Positions 10,601 through 25,600 of a stretch of 64,000 nucleotides of DNA are shown one piece after another. Below the pieces are notes generated by a model. It was not told the origin of the DNA and made no database searches. It worked only from the letters and a program-made list of their open reading frames with translations. Numbering within the stretch: position 1 is the first letter of the stretch; each line of letters begins with the position of its first letter. The translations under genes were made by a program, and so were the position numbers. This stretch comes from Pectinophora gossypiella (lineage: Eukaryota; Arthropoda; Insecta; Lepidoptera; Gelechiidae). The DNA lies in contig NC_065404.1 of assembly GCF_024362695.1 (NCBI RefSeq), forward strand, positions 13,122,604 to 13,186,603, read 5' to 3'.

Positions 10601-13600
10601 GGAATTTTAAATGATTCCAAAATTTAGGCGTGGCTGCGTTCTTAAATTTACCATGAAAAGCCTATTGAATGTTACCGTCATCATGTCGATTCAAGCAAAT
10701 CTCAGTTAGTCAGTCGTGCGCGCAGGGTCGTCGACCCGGACTTATCAACAATCAAATTTGTAGGGCCCTCTAGCCCGCCGTGTAACTCAGCGTATTTGCA
10801 TAGGAGGCACTCGTACCTCCGAAACGGGAAAGCAAACTAGGAAATTCCATTTGCCACAACGTACATCGTTTGCTTGCGTCTTTAAATTCTTGAAAAGGCT
10901 TGTTACGCTCACCGGTGTAAAGTCAACGGATGGAGACTAGTAAAATTCGAAGTCTCAGCGTTTACACCTTGTGTTTGCCGAATTCTGTAAACGCCTGATC
11001 CGGTCACAAATTCTATGCTCTGTTAAGTTTTCTTTAGATGTTAGATTTCAGTGATTTCTTTAAAAATCTTTACATTATTATTACTCACATGGCAGTGTTG
11101 TTTTGTTAGCTATTACTAGAGCCCAAAACAGTCTGCCAATAAACTCCACTAGCAGTAGACAGCTTAAGTTAAAACTACTATATTACTCTAGCGAAACCTA
11201 TCATGTTGGTACAGTGTAATAAGTTCACCTTTGACCGCTATGGTTCAAGTGAACTATTGGCTCGCGAGTGAAAGGAGTGGGGCATCATGGTTCCGTTGAT
11301 CTGCGGCGGTGCGAGTGATACGATGATGCGTGTATCTAGGATAACGACAGCATAGAGTAACCTTCTTTTTACAGAAAGTATCGGTCATATTATAAAACAC
11401 TTTACTAAGCGATATTTCAACTAAAGTATTCCATATCACGACTAAATCCTAAGATATGATAAGGCCGATAAAATTCTGCTTTGCTTACTCACATACTCGT
11501 CCAATCGACTATACATTTGCAATAAATTCTTATGAGTATAATGTGATCACGTACGCAAGACTTTTGTTATTTTATTAAACCACACATTGGTAATCTTGAC
11601 TAATAGCTACACTTTTGCCGTAACTTGTTTTATAAGTAGAACGGCAAAGCGAAGCGAACGTTGCTTTCATTGAAACAATTTATTTGAGTTGCGTTTAGGA
11701 AATATATTGGAAATATTTTCATAGGCGTTTGAAAGTACGCGAGATCGTTTAATAAACAAACAAGGCGTGAAGGAATCTGGGGCGAAATTCGAAAGCATCG
11801 TATTATTGTTACTCCTACGTTCGTTTCTGCAATTTATCTATGAAAAGCAATTTTTATTACTCTTTTTTTATATCACTGAAAAAGAGGCTTTCATCTCAAT
11901 ATCATATAGCCTTGAATCCTTCAACTCAGTGTTACCATGACACCAATATAATTTATCAGTCTGGAATTTTAGCAATTTGCTGACTCGTCAATCAATATCT
12001 CATTTGAAATTTTGCAGTGTTTTTCCCAAGATTGATGCACTTATGTGTTTCCCCATTTTTATCATTTTGTGTATCATACTTTAATGGGGATTTATAGCAA
12101 CACTTTGCGCTGGAATAACTAAAGTTGGGCTTAATTTTTCCCGTGGTGTTGCGGCCAACCTGTCGTCTAAATGCCAGCAACGGGAGCGGGGCATAATATC
12201 GACGGATTTTAAATATTCATACCGCAGCAGCCGGGCAGCCCATCAATATTAATAACTTGCCGCGCCGGTGATAGAAAAGCACTTCACAAAACTGTTACAC
12301 AATTATTTCTACCACCGCATAGTAACTAGTTCTCAATAACGTTGACTCAATAAAATTGCTATTGGAATTTGTACGCTTAACGACCTTGTTCTTATATTTT
12401 TATAAAATTGTCCACTAATTTTAAAGTTACATGGACAAGTTTGGCCAATTTCGACTTAGCGGCCTTGTTGTCATGCTAATTTACGAGCGTAATAAAGATA
12501 CACTCGTGATTTCTTTTAATTTGGTCGTATAAATATCTAAGTATAAAAATGAGAATAGAAATGTTAGTTTTATAGACAAACATGTGGATTGATTACTGAG
12601 CGAAATGAGTAGATTTAATAATGGTGTTTGCAATTCCCAAACTGGTGAATCATTCATTAAAGTCGCGCCGATGGTATATTGTGTTTACCAAATCACACAG
12701 CGACATGGCACACCTTATTGCTCTCCCACGCTAAGCAATCGTTTTTAATTGTTTCGAACAATGAGAGGAAATTGATTTAATCACTGCGTCGTTGTTCGAT
12801 CTCGAGAAAAACTCATCAATATGTTGATTCAAGATGCTCATTCAGGGAAGAGTTTGACGCAATTATACTAACCAATAATAGCGCACGAGTCGCCATCTCA
12901 CCTCATCTATCATCGCTTGATTAGACTGTTTTTATCGCGATTTACTTCAATCATCTACAGACGTTTTCTATTTTGATTAAAAGTTGATTGAAGCGGTTGT
13001 ACTTCATTATTGGTTTTCTGAGCTCCTTATTTGATTATTAGTAGATTGCAGGCTGCCGTTTGAAGATTGCTTAATGTTTTTCTAAATGAAACTCATCTGA
13101 GTTATGATCGCGTTTGCACAAGACGTTATGTCTTCCAAATTGTTCTTAATAAGTGCACAGTAGACTAAAGAATGAAAGGAAGTCGTTCAAAGAGAGTAGG
13201 CAGAGTGTTGTATTATAAAATTACATCCTTTAGATATAATAACATAGCATTTGAAATTTGTGCTTGTGACACTTTGGTGGTATTGGAAAAGCCGTTAGAA
13301 GGCAGGTTTGGACGGGGCCAACGTATGCGATGTGGGCTACGGTCGGCTGTCGTGCCTTAACGTAAATGTGTAGTAATTTTAATTACCTTGTATTTATGAT
13401 TGTATTTAGATTTATGATGATTTAAGAGGACTTTAGTTTTGCAGTTTATCTGCGTTGATTTTGTTAAAGAAATGCATTCATTACAATTTAATTTTAAATA
13501 ACGGAATTTCTGTATTAGAATTTAATTTGTTCGCAATGTTCTTAAGAACTATCTGTAGAAGTCAAGTACAGTTTAATATTGATTTCTGAGTTAGTTAACT

Positions 13601-16600
13601 GGATATGCAGTTATCCAGTTAGCTCGGGACTGGTACAGCAGACGTCCGAACACAAACAGCTCTGCTCGTATAGGTTGTTAACATAATTGATTTCCAGACG
13701 TCGCTGCGACTAGGGCTTAATTGGATTTGCGTGTACGTGCGTCCTTGCTTCGTAAGAACAATGTTTATTTATCCTATATGAAACTGTCTACTAAGATAAA
13801 TTCCATTAAAATTATTCTATAAACTACTACTGCTTTCTGTAGCAAAACATTCGAGATATCGCTATTTTATCTAATCAATCAGGATTGCTCTTGAAAACGC
13901 AGATAATGAAACGGCTAGCAATTTCAATTCAATCTCGGATTTTACGCCTATTTTGTTGTGCTTATTAAACTTTCCCGTGATTTGTGTTCAGAGTTATTTA
14001 GACGACTAATTGTTTGAAATGGGTCTAACATACCTCGGTCCAAAAAGTTTGGACTCTGTCTGAATGGGTGAAAGTTGTGCTGTAAAACCATTAACATTTC
14101 AACTGCGTTATGTCTGGCTCCAAAGTTATGATGTTGGACTCGGATTAGTTGTTCCTTGCCACGTCTATATTGAAACCAAGGAGAGTTGAAGTTAAAGTAT
14201 AAGCCAAATGCCTTTACAGTTTAGATGTAACCTTCAAAGACAACATCGCACAAAACTTGTTTACGGCTAGAGCTTGTCATAATTTATTCTCAGTATTCGC
14301 GTTGCCGTTACTCGCCTTCCGCTAAACTCTGCATTTTATAGAAAAACATTTTAAAGTACGTTATTGTTCGGTTTGTCTTTTAAATATAAAATTGTGTTCA
14401 TTTTCTTGGGTACTACCAATTTCGTTTAGCTATAATTGTTGTGCCAACTTCTGTATTGACATTTTAATGTGTATGTTATGTTGATTGTTGGTACTATGAT
14501 GTACTGCAGTGTTTGTAAGGCAATCCGTTCCACTGAGAGTAAAGAGCAGTGTATTTCGTCACAAGAGTGTCGTGTGGGTGAGTATACTACTGTGTAGGCA
14601 GATTATGTATTACTTATTCACAATACGTTTGTAAATTCATGCTAATTGCACTCTCGGTGAGTTTGTCGTAATGACCTTGACGCGCATTATATTGTGTTAT
14701 GATTGCCTGAATTCATTTTGCAATGACTGTCAAAGCAAAGGCTATTTACTTTATTTTGCACTTAAATTGTTGTAATTATTTTTGTTATTATGGTCGGGAT
14801 GTCAATAATCTCATAACCGGCCCATATAACAATAAGAATGTCGAATAAATATTTTTTCTTTCTTTCTTTATATACGTTCCACTGCTGGGCACAGGCCTCC
14901 CCTCAATAAACCGGAGGGAATCGAACCCGGACCTCCAGATCGTGAGCCTAACGCTCTAACCACTAGACCACGGAGGCTGTCAATAATCACTTTAAGTAAA
15001 TATATTTTGTGTTATAGGTTTACTTTAGCGCTAAGTTGATTCTAATCACATTCTAAGCCTACACCATTGCTAGTTTTTATGATCTGGGCGTTCAATACAT
15101 ACATCATATTTAATATTCTATTGCAAGAAAATAGCTTGCAGTCATTGGTTTTAATGGCTTTCATAAATGTGCATGCATTGTGCAATGCTATGACACATTA
15201 AAAGTCCATCACCCATAATATATCCATTGACGTGCTGTAATTGTAATACTGAATGTGTTTTACATTTAATTCACAGTTTTCTAAAAGAAAACAAGCGTCG
15301 TAAAATGCCATGGACAGTAATTCAGATTGCGCTCATTCTAATCGACCAACTAGTCGATGTCGCGTGACCGTTGGAGTTAGCCGCGGGCACTTTCCAAAAT
15401 TACGTCCATTCAACTACACGCCTTATAACAGAAATACATATAAAACCCAATCAATGGACTATTTAAACTATAAAGTTAAAGTTACTACCTATTCCTTGTC
15501 ATATTACAATATGAATTAAAAGAAATATAACTTACTGACCGAATGTTCTCTCCGGTACCTTTCCGAAGACAGACTAAAATGTCGTGTCATTGAAATGGTG
15601 GTAGACGGGACGTGGTTTGGTTAGTCGTCCAGATTTCAGGTGCAGTAAAGTCCCTGATAAAATATTTGTGCAAATCTGGAAAGCTTAGGGTGGGTCGATG
15701 CTTTTAGAACTAGGTGTATTACGATTTAAACGGATTGCATGTAACACCAACTTGACACTTACAAAACCGTGAATCGCCGAGAGAGAGAGCTTACGATGTG
15801 GACAGAAAAAAAGCTGATGAATGCTAATTATGAAACAAATACACGTAAAGAATAACGATAAAAATATTAAATCTATAACGTCAAAGTTTTATAACTCCGG
15901 GTTTAATGGTGATATCATATCCGTTACGATGATTATGTTAACCCGGATAGAAATAGATTTAATTGGAGAGAGTATAGAGAACGACAGCGATATCTGGAAC
16001 TGGCGATACTAGAGCTGAATTTACATATCTAATACCATATTCGGAACTCGGGTTCTTGATTCATATTCTTCTTTAATACCTACTGTTATCCCCTTTTAGG
16101 TTGTAGATCGAACAGCAGATTTCCACTCATCTCAATTTTGCATTTGCATTGATATGCATCCTCTGTACTGTTCATACTAATACATTAATATTACACTAAT
16201 ATTCATATTGGAAATTAATAATTCTTTGTATTGGATCTCCGTCGTTGTTAGTCTGTTCTGTTATGATTATGACAGATCTTTGAAATGGCGCACGCTCAAG
16301 ATGTTTTAAATCCAATGTGGTAGTGATATTTTCGATTACAATCTTTACCTGCAGGCGATGATATATAGTTAAAAGGTCATTGTACCTTTTGAATTTCTTA
16401 TCGGCAAATTCTGAGTTCTTTTCCATCCGTACCTCCACCATTCAAGTGTCATGTTATTAATTTATGAGCTAGTAGAATTAAACAAGGCACTCCGATACAT
16501 TTGAGAAAATATTAATTTACGATTCGTTAAACTAATTGTTTATGGCATTTAATAATGTTCGATTAATAATGTTAATTTGTAATTACGTCATTGTGACGTC

Positions 16601-19600
16601 ACTGATTTTACTTTTCTCCTTCTACCGAGATTCGAAATTGATTTTACTTCGTATATGTGAATTTTGTTCGTATGTACCTAATCTACAATAGCAGCTTACC
16701 ACGCCTGGGCCAACTCTAGCTGGATTGACATGCGCGATCGCAGTGTAACGGTGTCTTTTGCATAATCAAGGCAAGAACGTTCCATTCCACCGCTATTAAC
16801 TGATTAAGTACATGATTTTCAAGTGCAAGGCAGAGCTAATGCCCTGCCGGTCAATACCACTGCTCGTTAAAGCGAAAGTTATGTTCATAGGCGATAAAAA
16901 TCGCGGACGCAATATCAGTCTAAAGTTATTATTACCCATGCAATCGCAAAATGACAATACACTCGCACCTTTGATAGAATTTCCAATTAAATTAACTCAG
17001 TAATGGAATGCGTACAAATGTAAATAGGTTCGTGATGATTGTGTAGCCACAATTGCCACTGTGGTGAATGCTTTGTTCAGAACGGCAGCTGCTTTCTAGT
17101 AATGAGATATTCTGAACTTTCATCCTAGGATAGGGCTATGTAGCGCACAGGTTTTGTAATAAACATTACAGAGGCGCATTATTCTAATCCACAGATAAAG
17201 ATACAATGTAAACGAAGTTTCGAGGCGATTGATTTTAACAAACGATCAAATAAACATAATATTTGTTGAAATAGCCAGTCACGTTCCTTTAATAAAGTAA
17301 GTGAAATACTAGTATAACGGCACATTCATACTATAGCCACAAACACGACAATAAACATTGTGTCCCGCACACATGCGCGTACGCATCCAACATGATATCG
17401 AGTTTCATAGCTAACGTATTGTTTAACTTTGCAAACGTGATGTGTTTCCAATTATAAAGAGGAAATGAACCCTTTTACCTATACTTGGAATGAAATACGA
17501 GTAATTGTTTTGACTTTTGCTGAGAGAAAGACAAAGAATTTTAGTATTTATTTTCCCTGTACTTTGGATAAAATAAAATCGAGTAAATTCAAAAACGTTG
17601 AAGTAAACTAGAGCAGCTAACAAATACCTTTTCAAATAGAATATGGAACTTACTAAGTTTAGCCATTAAAAATAAGTCAGTCTGCAAGCGGTAGACTTCT
17701 TTCTCACGTAACTTGTTTTAGTTTGTTCGGAACTAGTGTAACATATTTATGTGGAGTTAGCTAGTAGAACACGTCGATTTTCTTTTCTTACGGTTTGACG
17801 GGATGTGAAAAGGGCTACTCGAAAATGAAATGTAATGCCAGTGTTCTTGACAACTCGAACAATTTATAAAAGTTTTCATAATGAAGTTGCTGGAACGTAA
17901 TATACACGTTGGAGGTTCCTCATAACTTACTCCGACTCGACTTAAATAGAAAATGTTCCCCGAGTTAGCACTCGACGTGAAATAAATATCCTGACACTGT
18001 GGCACTGTAAAAGTACCGGTGGGTAACATAAAGCGCCTACACATATTTCACAGGCAACAGTATAACTGCTGCTAAAATTCCGCGATTTGGGCAGGTACTC
18101 TACTTTGGTCATTCAAGCAGGATTCATTTTATTGCTCACATTTCGACCCGGAACAAGTTTTTGGTCTGAGAAATTTCACGTCTGTAGAAAGAAATCATGT
18201 AGGTACGCGCCTATGAAATATTACAGTTTAGTTTTATCTTCTTTCTTTTATTTATTTCTTGTTTTCGACTTTATTAAATAAGCAAGACTTTAGAAGTAGA
18301 ATTTCTTTCATATCTATTTCGAAGTGAGATACTTACGCAAAAAGAAAGATGGAAATCAGGACCTTAAAGATATTAAAATTGTGTTCGGTTTGCAGAGAAT
18401 TTTCCTTTATCTTCCGATTTTCATTTTCATTCTACTATTTTTAGATGAGGCGACCGACCGAATTATGTTAATAGAAAAGATACAAAATACATTATGCATA
18501 TCGTGAACCACATATTCATTTCTAAATTAGCATAATCATTAAACTAAATGCTCCTTAACTTTGTTTTGGGATAACAATGCCTGGAAGATATGAAGTAGTC
18601 TCGCTAGATAACTTTTCCTGCAGTATTATTTTTTTCTTGCACATTTTCTTGTTACGCGCAATATTGCAGGGAAACGTTTCTCGTTATTCCAAGTCGTCGA
18701 TTACAGCATTGCGATTTCTAGTAGTAGAAGCATTTTCCTCTGTCTGTCGGATATTGTGCGCTTATGGCGTTGTCGGCCCGCTTAATGCGTTTCCGATGTG
18801 ACGCAAATGGGATGTTTTGCACGAGTACTTACCTCACAAGTTACTCTCCTGAGCGCAGGTGCGAACTGTCGGCTAACTGGGGCAGTTTGCGTTACCTAAA
18901 GTTATATCGGAGACATTATGTTGGTCTTCTTTGTTCATATCATGTTACCCAAAATTGTGAAGTTATAGAATTATTTTTACTGCGGACTAACAATATTTTC
19001 GTAATGAAAACCGCCGCCATTTAAAAATTCGTTTAAATAAAATTACCTGAGAGGAAGGGAGATATTAATCTCTCCCGAAAAGTCCCTTTCCTAAAAGAAT
19101 ATAAAATTTTTGAACCATCCATCATAAATACCATCTTGTATTTTATCCGTATTTTTACAGTTATTTGGTAAACGTTACTGTATTGAACAATAGGTTTAAC
19201 TCAGAACAGTGAAATCTTGGCTATAAATTTTAGTGCCAAAGCGTTTTAGACGATTTATGTCTGAAATGTTTCCAAACTTCAGTGCAGCTGAAGCCATGCA
19301 GCATTAAATAAACTATCATGAACTTGGAACTTTACCATACATTACACTACACTAAGAAGAATAAGTATTAAATATTTTGTAGGCGTCGGAATTACGCCCG
19401 CACTAATTTGTTATGTCAATATAATAATAATGCAACCATTCACCTTCAAGACTCTACAGCTCGATCTTTCACCTCATTCAACTACTGTAAATAGTGTAGA
19501 CAATGCGATGTTGGTTTTGATAGTATTAGATACAATAATATGCTTTATCAACACTTAAGATAATCTGAAACGAGCGAATGTTGTTTAGATCATGATTGAT

Positions 19601-22600
19601 TTCTTTGACTTTTACAAAATATGAATTCGATGCTTCACTCCTCATTCAACGTGATTTGATAATCAGTGCACGTATTTAAAAGAGCAACTCCATTAAAATA
19701 CCGTTTTTGTTTTGAACCACTTCCGTTTTTGTTCAGTTTTGTTAAAATCCAATCATTGTTCCTAATAGCTCGTGCTGTGGTGTCCCCGTTCTTTGTACAC
19801 ATTGTCAGCCTTCGTTCGTCGTCGATTTTAGTCACGCGTAGGCATCGCCGTATGTCGGTTGGATGCTTTTTGTTTTTATTGCTCGTAGATCCTGTCGGTA
19901 AAATTGTGCGTGTCAAAGAGTGTGTGAACCCTATTCGGAGATTGTGCGGTGAAATTTCCAGTCAGCTAACCTGTCATACAATAATAAATTGATATAGATT
20001 AGAATCGTTAGGGCAGCAATTTAAATTAAAACTTATTGATATTACTATCTGATCTGTATTGAGTCGTATTAGCAATTCTAATTGAACCAGTTTAATCATG
20101 TCCAAGTAGAGATAGACGCTTCTCAAGGCGTCGATTAGTATCTTGCAGAATGCGGAATATAAGGACCAGCATACGCAGTCGAATTCCTGAACGAAACCCA
20201 CGCAACACCTGTTGCGTATTTTCGAACATCTCATTGTCGACGTCGAGTACCTAATTCCGAATTGAAAAGGTGTTTCTGGAAAATATCATCCTTTTCACTT
20301 GTTACTGCATGATTTAGCCCTCTGTGTGTTGTACTTCTGTTGGAAAGTAAAGGGTTCTGTTGGAAAATCTAACGGATCATAAACCAAATAATATATGTGG
20401 GCCGCGTTGCCCAATGTCGCACAGTTATGTGCGCGCGTAGCAGAGCCATAAAGGCATGGAATGCGTGCAGTCCAGAGGGTCAGTATTCAGCGCACGGCCT
20501 CGAGGGCGGTGACTCTTCGGTCGGGACAGTCCACCCGCTGCCGTGCCACCACACGCGGAATACTAATGGCTTCCATTGTGTGCCCAAACTCAGACGTTCG
20601 CCGTCGCGGCCCAACGAAAGTTTTGTAACGCCTTTGTCTTGCAGACTTTCGCGTTCGCTAACTGGAACGCTCTTTTGACGGATTGGTTATAGCGCTCCGA
20701 ATGTGTTTTTGTGCTAACTTTTGACAGTTATTGATGCCTGAAATTTGTTTGTAGCGAACTTGATTACAGTTTTTGACATGAAGAGAGCACATTGTTGTTG
20801 AACTAATAGTGTTGTCATTTATTTTGAAATCACTTTCATTAAGATTTACGGTTTCATTCTTGCAACAAAATAATGTTATTGGTGGATTCCTCTCTTTTTA
20901 AATAAATAGATAGCAATGTACCTAAATATGTTGTGCGTTATGAATATGCACTGGTGTGGCGGAGTAATGTGCGCAAGTTTCGCTGCGTTGCGCCGGAGCG
21001 CGCGTGGCCGCCAGCGGCTGTTGCACGCTCCGCTGGCGCCGTCGCCGCCCGCGCACCGCGCGCACCCCCGCGCTCCCTTGCGAAAAAATCATAATGCAAT
21101 CGCCAGGGCGGCCGGTGTGGAACGCTCGACAACCACTCAAAACACGCAACCAGTCTACATTCAAATGCGTTGAAACTCACACGCCGTCCATCACGATGGA
21201 TTTGTTGTGTCGGTAAACAGATTTCTCTTGAAGTATCTATCGCATTGGAAATTGTCCGCAAATCTACCATGTCGTCGCGGTTTATTGAGCTAAAAGTTAC
21301 CATTGGATGTTGATATTCAGTGAAGTGAACTTTACCATCATAATAGTTGTTTCCTTGTTGATGTTTGTTAATACGCATTTTTCCTCACAAATACGTCATA
21401 GGTCTGTTGCAGTGTACCTATTTGTTTGCCCAGAATGGACAGGCCCTATTTCTGAAGTCTTTGTGCAAGTTTATTGCTCAAAAACATGCCCCAAACTCAT
21501 CTTCAATAGGAATCTAAATCGTTTCCAGGTCATTAGTGACCTTTTTCGTCTAAACAATCGTCTATCAAATACGAATTAATTCTTTACGCGTCTCAGTGGC
21601 GTGTCCGGTGACGACTGCTTTCGAGGCGTTCATGTTTCCAAGCTGTCTTTCTATCGCGAACAGTGGCCTGGAACGCTCGCTGCGGCTCGCGGTTGGTAGC
21701 TGATTGGAAGCCGCACGTTATCTTGAAAGTATTGGATTCGTAAACGGAAACGCAAGGCTAATTATCACTCGATAAGGCAGTGAAACTGCTATAATGGCGA
21801 TTTGTGTCAGTGCGCAATCATATTCGTTGTGATGAAGTGATTCGTGTATTGTGCGAGTAAGTGAACAAAGTGTACGATGTGGGGAGCCGCAGTGTCCAAT
21901 CCGCCACATTATCATTATGTGCAAGGGCCTGGCGGTCCCGTGCCACAAGCGGGTCCCGGTGGACCTGTATTGACCGGGCCAAACGCCCGACACCTCCGTC
22001 CGCAGTCTTCGTACTCGTTACCACATGGCAGTAACGGACCCTCTCGTTGGGGTTGGTCTGGTAGTCATGCGTCGTCGTTTGATCGAAGACAGTTAAAGGT
22101 GCCCCCGCAACCTGCTCGCCCTGCGCCTATTCGACCTTCGCACAGCAAGAACGCTGCCGCAAGTGTAAGTGAATAAATCAACAACAACAATCGCTTCCTG
22201 AGTTTGTTGTAATGTCGAGACCGTTTCGATCATTTTGTTCAACCGTGTGTCGTACAGTTTCATGTCCTAGTGCAATGTGCGTGTACTCAACTATTTAGTA
22301 GGTATTGCAAAGATTGATTTCGTCCGCTCTCGCAATGCGCGTCTGATGCCGGCTGCGCACGCGTCACCTGACTCGGGCTCGTTTCTCTAATTCAATCTTA
22401 AGTATGTGGCTTCTGTAATAACTCATTCACCTACTTTTATATGACCAGTAATAATAGCAATTCACTGAAAGACATTATTCCAGTTAGTTTCAACAATTAA
22501 TCTGATTTCTTCTTATAATTTGGTGTAACTTGTGTTTAGTTATTTACGTAACTGCCACAAAAATGTTGTATAAAAAAACCCGTATTCGTCGAGCTCATAC

Positions 22601-25600
22601 CGGTAAACCTTTTATAGTAAGCCAACAGTTTCCTATATAGGACTAGTACCTAATGAATAGCAAATGTAGTCGTAACCGAGGTTGTTCTCTTTACGGTCCG
22701 CAGAGTGACGCGAAGGCGACTGAACCTAATACTGTTATACGGTAACGCAAACACTACTTACCTGTGCGTGTGCGCGGACAGAAAGTAAATACATACGTAT
22801 GACATACGTGTTTTAGTTCATAATATTATGTTACTTGGGTAAACAATTCCGTATTCGGTGTTTCCTGAATGTCTATATACACAATATACCCACGCTAACC
22901 TAACCTAACCCACGTGTTTAGGTATTAGTTTTTCGTATTATCGGATACGTCATATATTAATTAAAAAGATAAGATGTAAGTATTATCCATTCCATTAATA
23001 AATTGCGTGTCGATTTGATTAAATATTATCTATATCTTTTTTTTTTGTTTATCTATTTGTAACGTGCGTGCGTATATTTATTTCTAAACAAGATATTTTA
23101 GTGAAATATGTTTGTAGTTTAATTAATTGAGGGCAGAATACCGACGTTGTGCAGACTAGTAACCGAGCGCCACGAAGCGGAAGGCTAGTGTTAAGTAAGA
23201 GGCTTCGTCATCCAAATGCAATAAAAAGCAGTGCAATTGAAGCCGCCTCAATTTTTTGCTGACGAAACTCTGCGCAATCGCCGTGATCGTGATTTGTAGT
23301 TACCGCGGTTATTTACTTCACTTATCACTTCCCGACTTCAACTTCTATATTAGACCGGTTGTAAAAAAAAAAAATAGTGCCTTCCATGCTTTAAAAGGAT
23401 TTTTGTAGCAGTGACTCCGTAGGGAAACTCACGAGACAGAAAACTAAATCAAAAATGTCTGACTCGGACATTACCTTCAGCTACTTACCTATAGTTATTT
23501 TATAAAGAGCCTTCAGCTGCTTATCTTCCCGGGCGTGTAAAACCAACAGAGAGATTTTGTTTTTAGGGTTCCGAACCTCAAATGGAAAAAAACGGAGCTC
23601 TTATTAGGATCACAACGCGTGGAGGTATTAAGTTGCTATTAACATCTAATTAATACTTATTTATGTCTGCGGTTCCTTGAAGCTGTAAAAAATCAAGCTT
23701 CTAAATAAACGCAATCCAAAATTACGGCCAATTTTGGTCTAATTTTCATATTGTCCATCACAAAAAATAGGTATTTGTGATTACAAAGTTATTTGCAGTT
23801 GGTAAACTACTCTCGACCTACGTCGATGTACGGAGCCAGCAGTTTTTCAATGACAAAAGTCAAAGCTTCGGAACTCGCATTTGCCCGGATTTTTTTTAAC
23901 ACGATTTTCCTATTATACGAGCTATGGGCTGATCACCGTAATCATATGGTTTATCATATCCATCTTAAGACTTCGTATCACTAGCTGCAAGTAGACTTGT
24001 GATTAGGTACTTATGACTGCGCACCCGATTAGGAATTGTGAAGGACGAAAGTTTATGAATGTGTATCACTCCCCGAAATTAGCTTCACTGTATCGCATGC
24101 GGCTTATCAAAACAATATACGGATGCTAGAGGATTATCGGCTTATCACACATTCCATAAAATTAATAAAAACAACACGAAGTACTTTCCAAACTTAAATA
24201 TCATCATTTATTCTTTATAACGTTTTATAATTCTTATCGAACAAAGCGATCTGTCGTTACGCTAATCCGATCGCGATGGAAGCGATTATAATCCGGAAGT
24301 GATTACATATTTGTAGATTTATTTAGCAATTTTAATATCACGTAGTTGTTTTTTCTATTCCTGAAACAGTTTAAGCACGTTAATGAAAGCCCGTTGTGCA
24401 TCGTGCGTGAAACCAATGTTTTATTTATGCGCTGCGGCTGTCAAATGTCAATATATTGTCAAACGCGTGAATCATGATTTATTTATTGATACTGCATCGA
24501 TTAAGGATCGAGGTCGTCGGCCAGTAGACACACGGACGCACTTTGAACTGAGAAACCTTATCAAAATATTATCAGTTTCGTAAAGTTATATAATTTGAAT
24601 GAACTTTTAATTTGCTTGAATAACTTTTCGCATAAATTTAATCTTTTAAAAGGTTTTCTTTCAGTCTTAATAGAAAAGTTTTGATGAGTTGCCAGAATCA
24701 TTAATTTAGATAATTCTTTGTGATTAAAATTGCCTCTTGCAGGCCGATATTAGATTCTGTTTAATTAAGAGGGTTATCATATTAGATGTCCGCTTTATTT
24801 CTATTGTTTGTTTTTTGTCCTGTTAGCGGGTCTCTTTAATAACTTGTTTTATAACCTTCTAATTTGAATACCATCAGTGTGAACTTTCTGTTACCTTTTT
24901 TGCTACTGCTGTAACATTTTGTTTTTAATTAAAACCGGGACGGCCCACTCGTCCGCAACAAAGGTACTACGGTAGGCCTTTACGGCGGGAAGCTACTCTG
25001 TAAAATTGGCATCGACTTTTTAAGGTCCCGCCTGTAAAATTGGTCTACCAAACTCAATAAGCCTTTTGTTCGCGCCCACGATGGGACTTTCACTTTATCA
25101 TCCCTTTTGCGGCCCCTTGCGGGTCGGTGTTTAAGAGGATATAATGATGTTACCTTCTTTTACCTCGTTAAACTTTCAGGAATTTAGAGCATTTTCCTTT
25201 CTGCTAGTTTATTTTCTATAAGGGCACTAAGATTGCGTCAGGTAATACTTTGTAAAATATTCTATGAGGAAGTTCTTGATAGTATAACATAATACATATA
25301 CAAGATTACGTTTCCACTTATAATTCAAGATACTCTGAGATAGTTCGGTTGTTAGTAGAGTCACGTACCTATTTGACTATTTCTAGTGCCGTCACTAGCC
25401 GGATAAATCGATCCACGTGATAGCTAGGAAAACCGATTGCTTTCCCTTAAATCTAATCTAAAACTTATGCAGTAACAGCTAATATACCTAAGTGATAGCG
25501 TGATCTATATTTAGGACGCCGATAGCCTATTTTGAATATTCACATTAATAATGGCGTTGCTAAATATTTAAGTAGGTATGTCTAAAACAGGATAATTTGT

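Larger units (their letters stand above)
7700..21876 (+). other. First intron of kinase gene, upstream of proximal first exon
   Basis: About 14 kb of AT-rich sequence with no supported coding exon. It holds a small tandem duplication (8417-8488), a SINE (14811-14978), a paired CRE-like site (16583-16601) and CpG-rich blocks near the right end (20397-21170). Frames such as 13172-13360, 17757-18044 and 19635-19992 show no domain or codon pattern I recognise and are taken as chance. Confidence 0.6.

Noticed and set aside
20938..21378. 146-codon minus-strand open frame and overlapping plus-strand frames
   Set aside because: They cross the CpG-rich block, where stop codons are rare by composition; no domain and no splice context.
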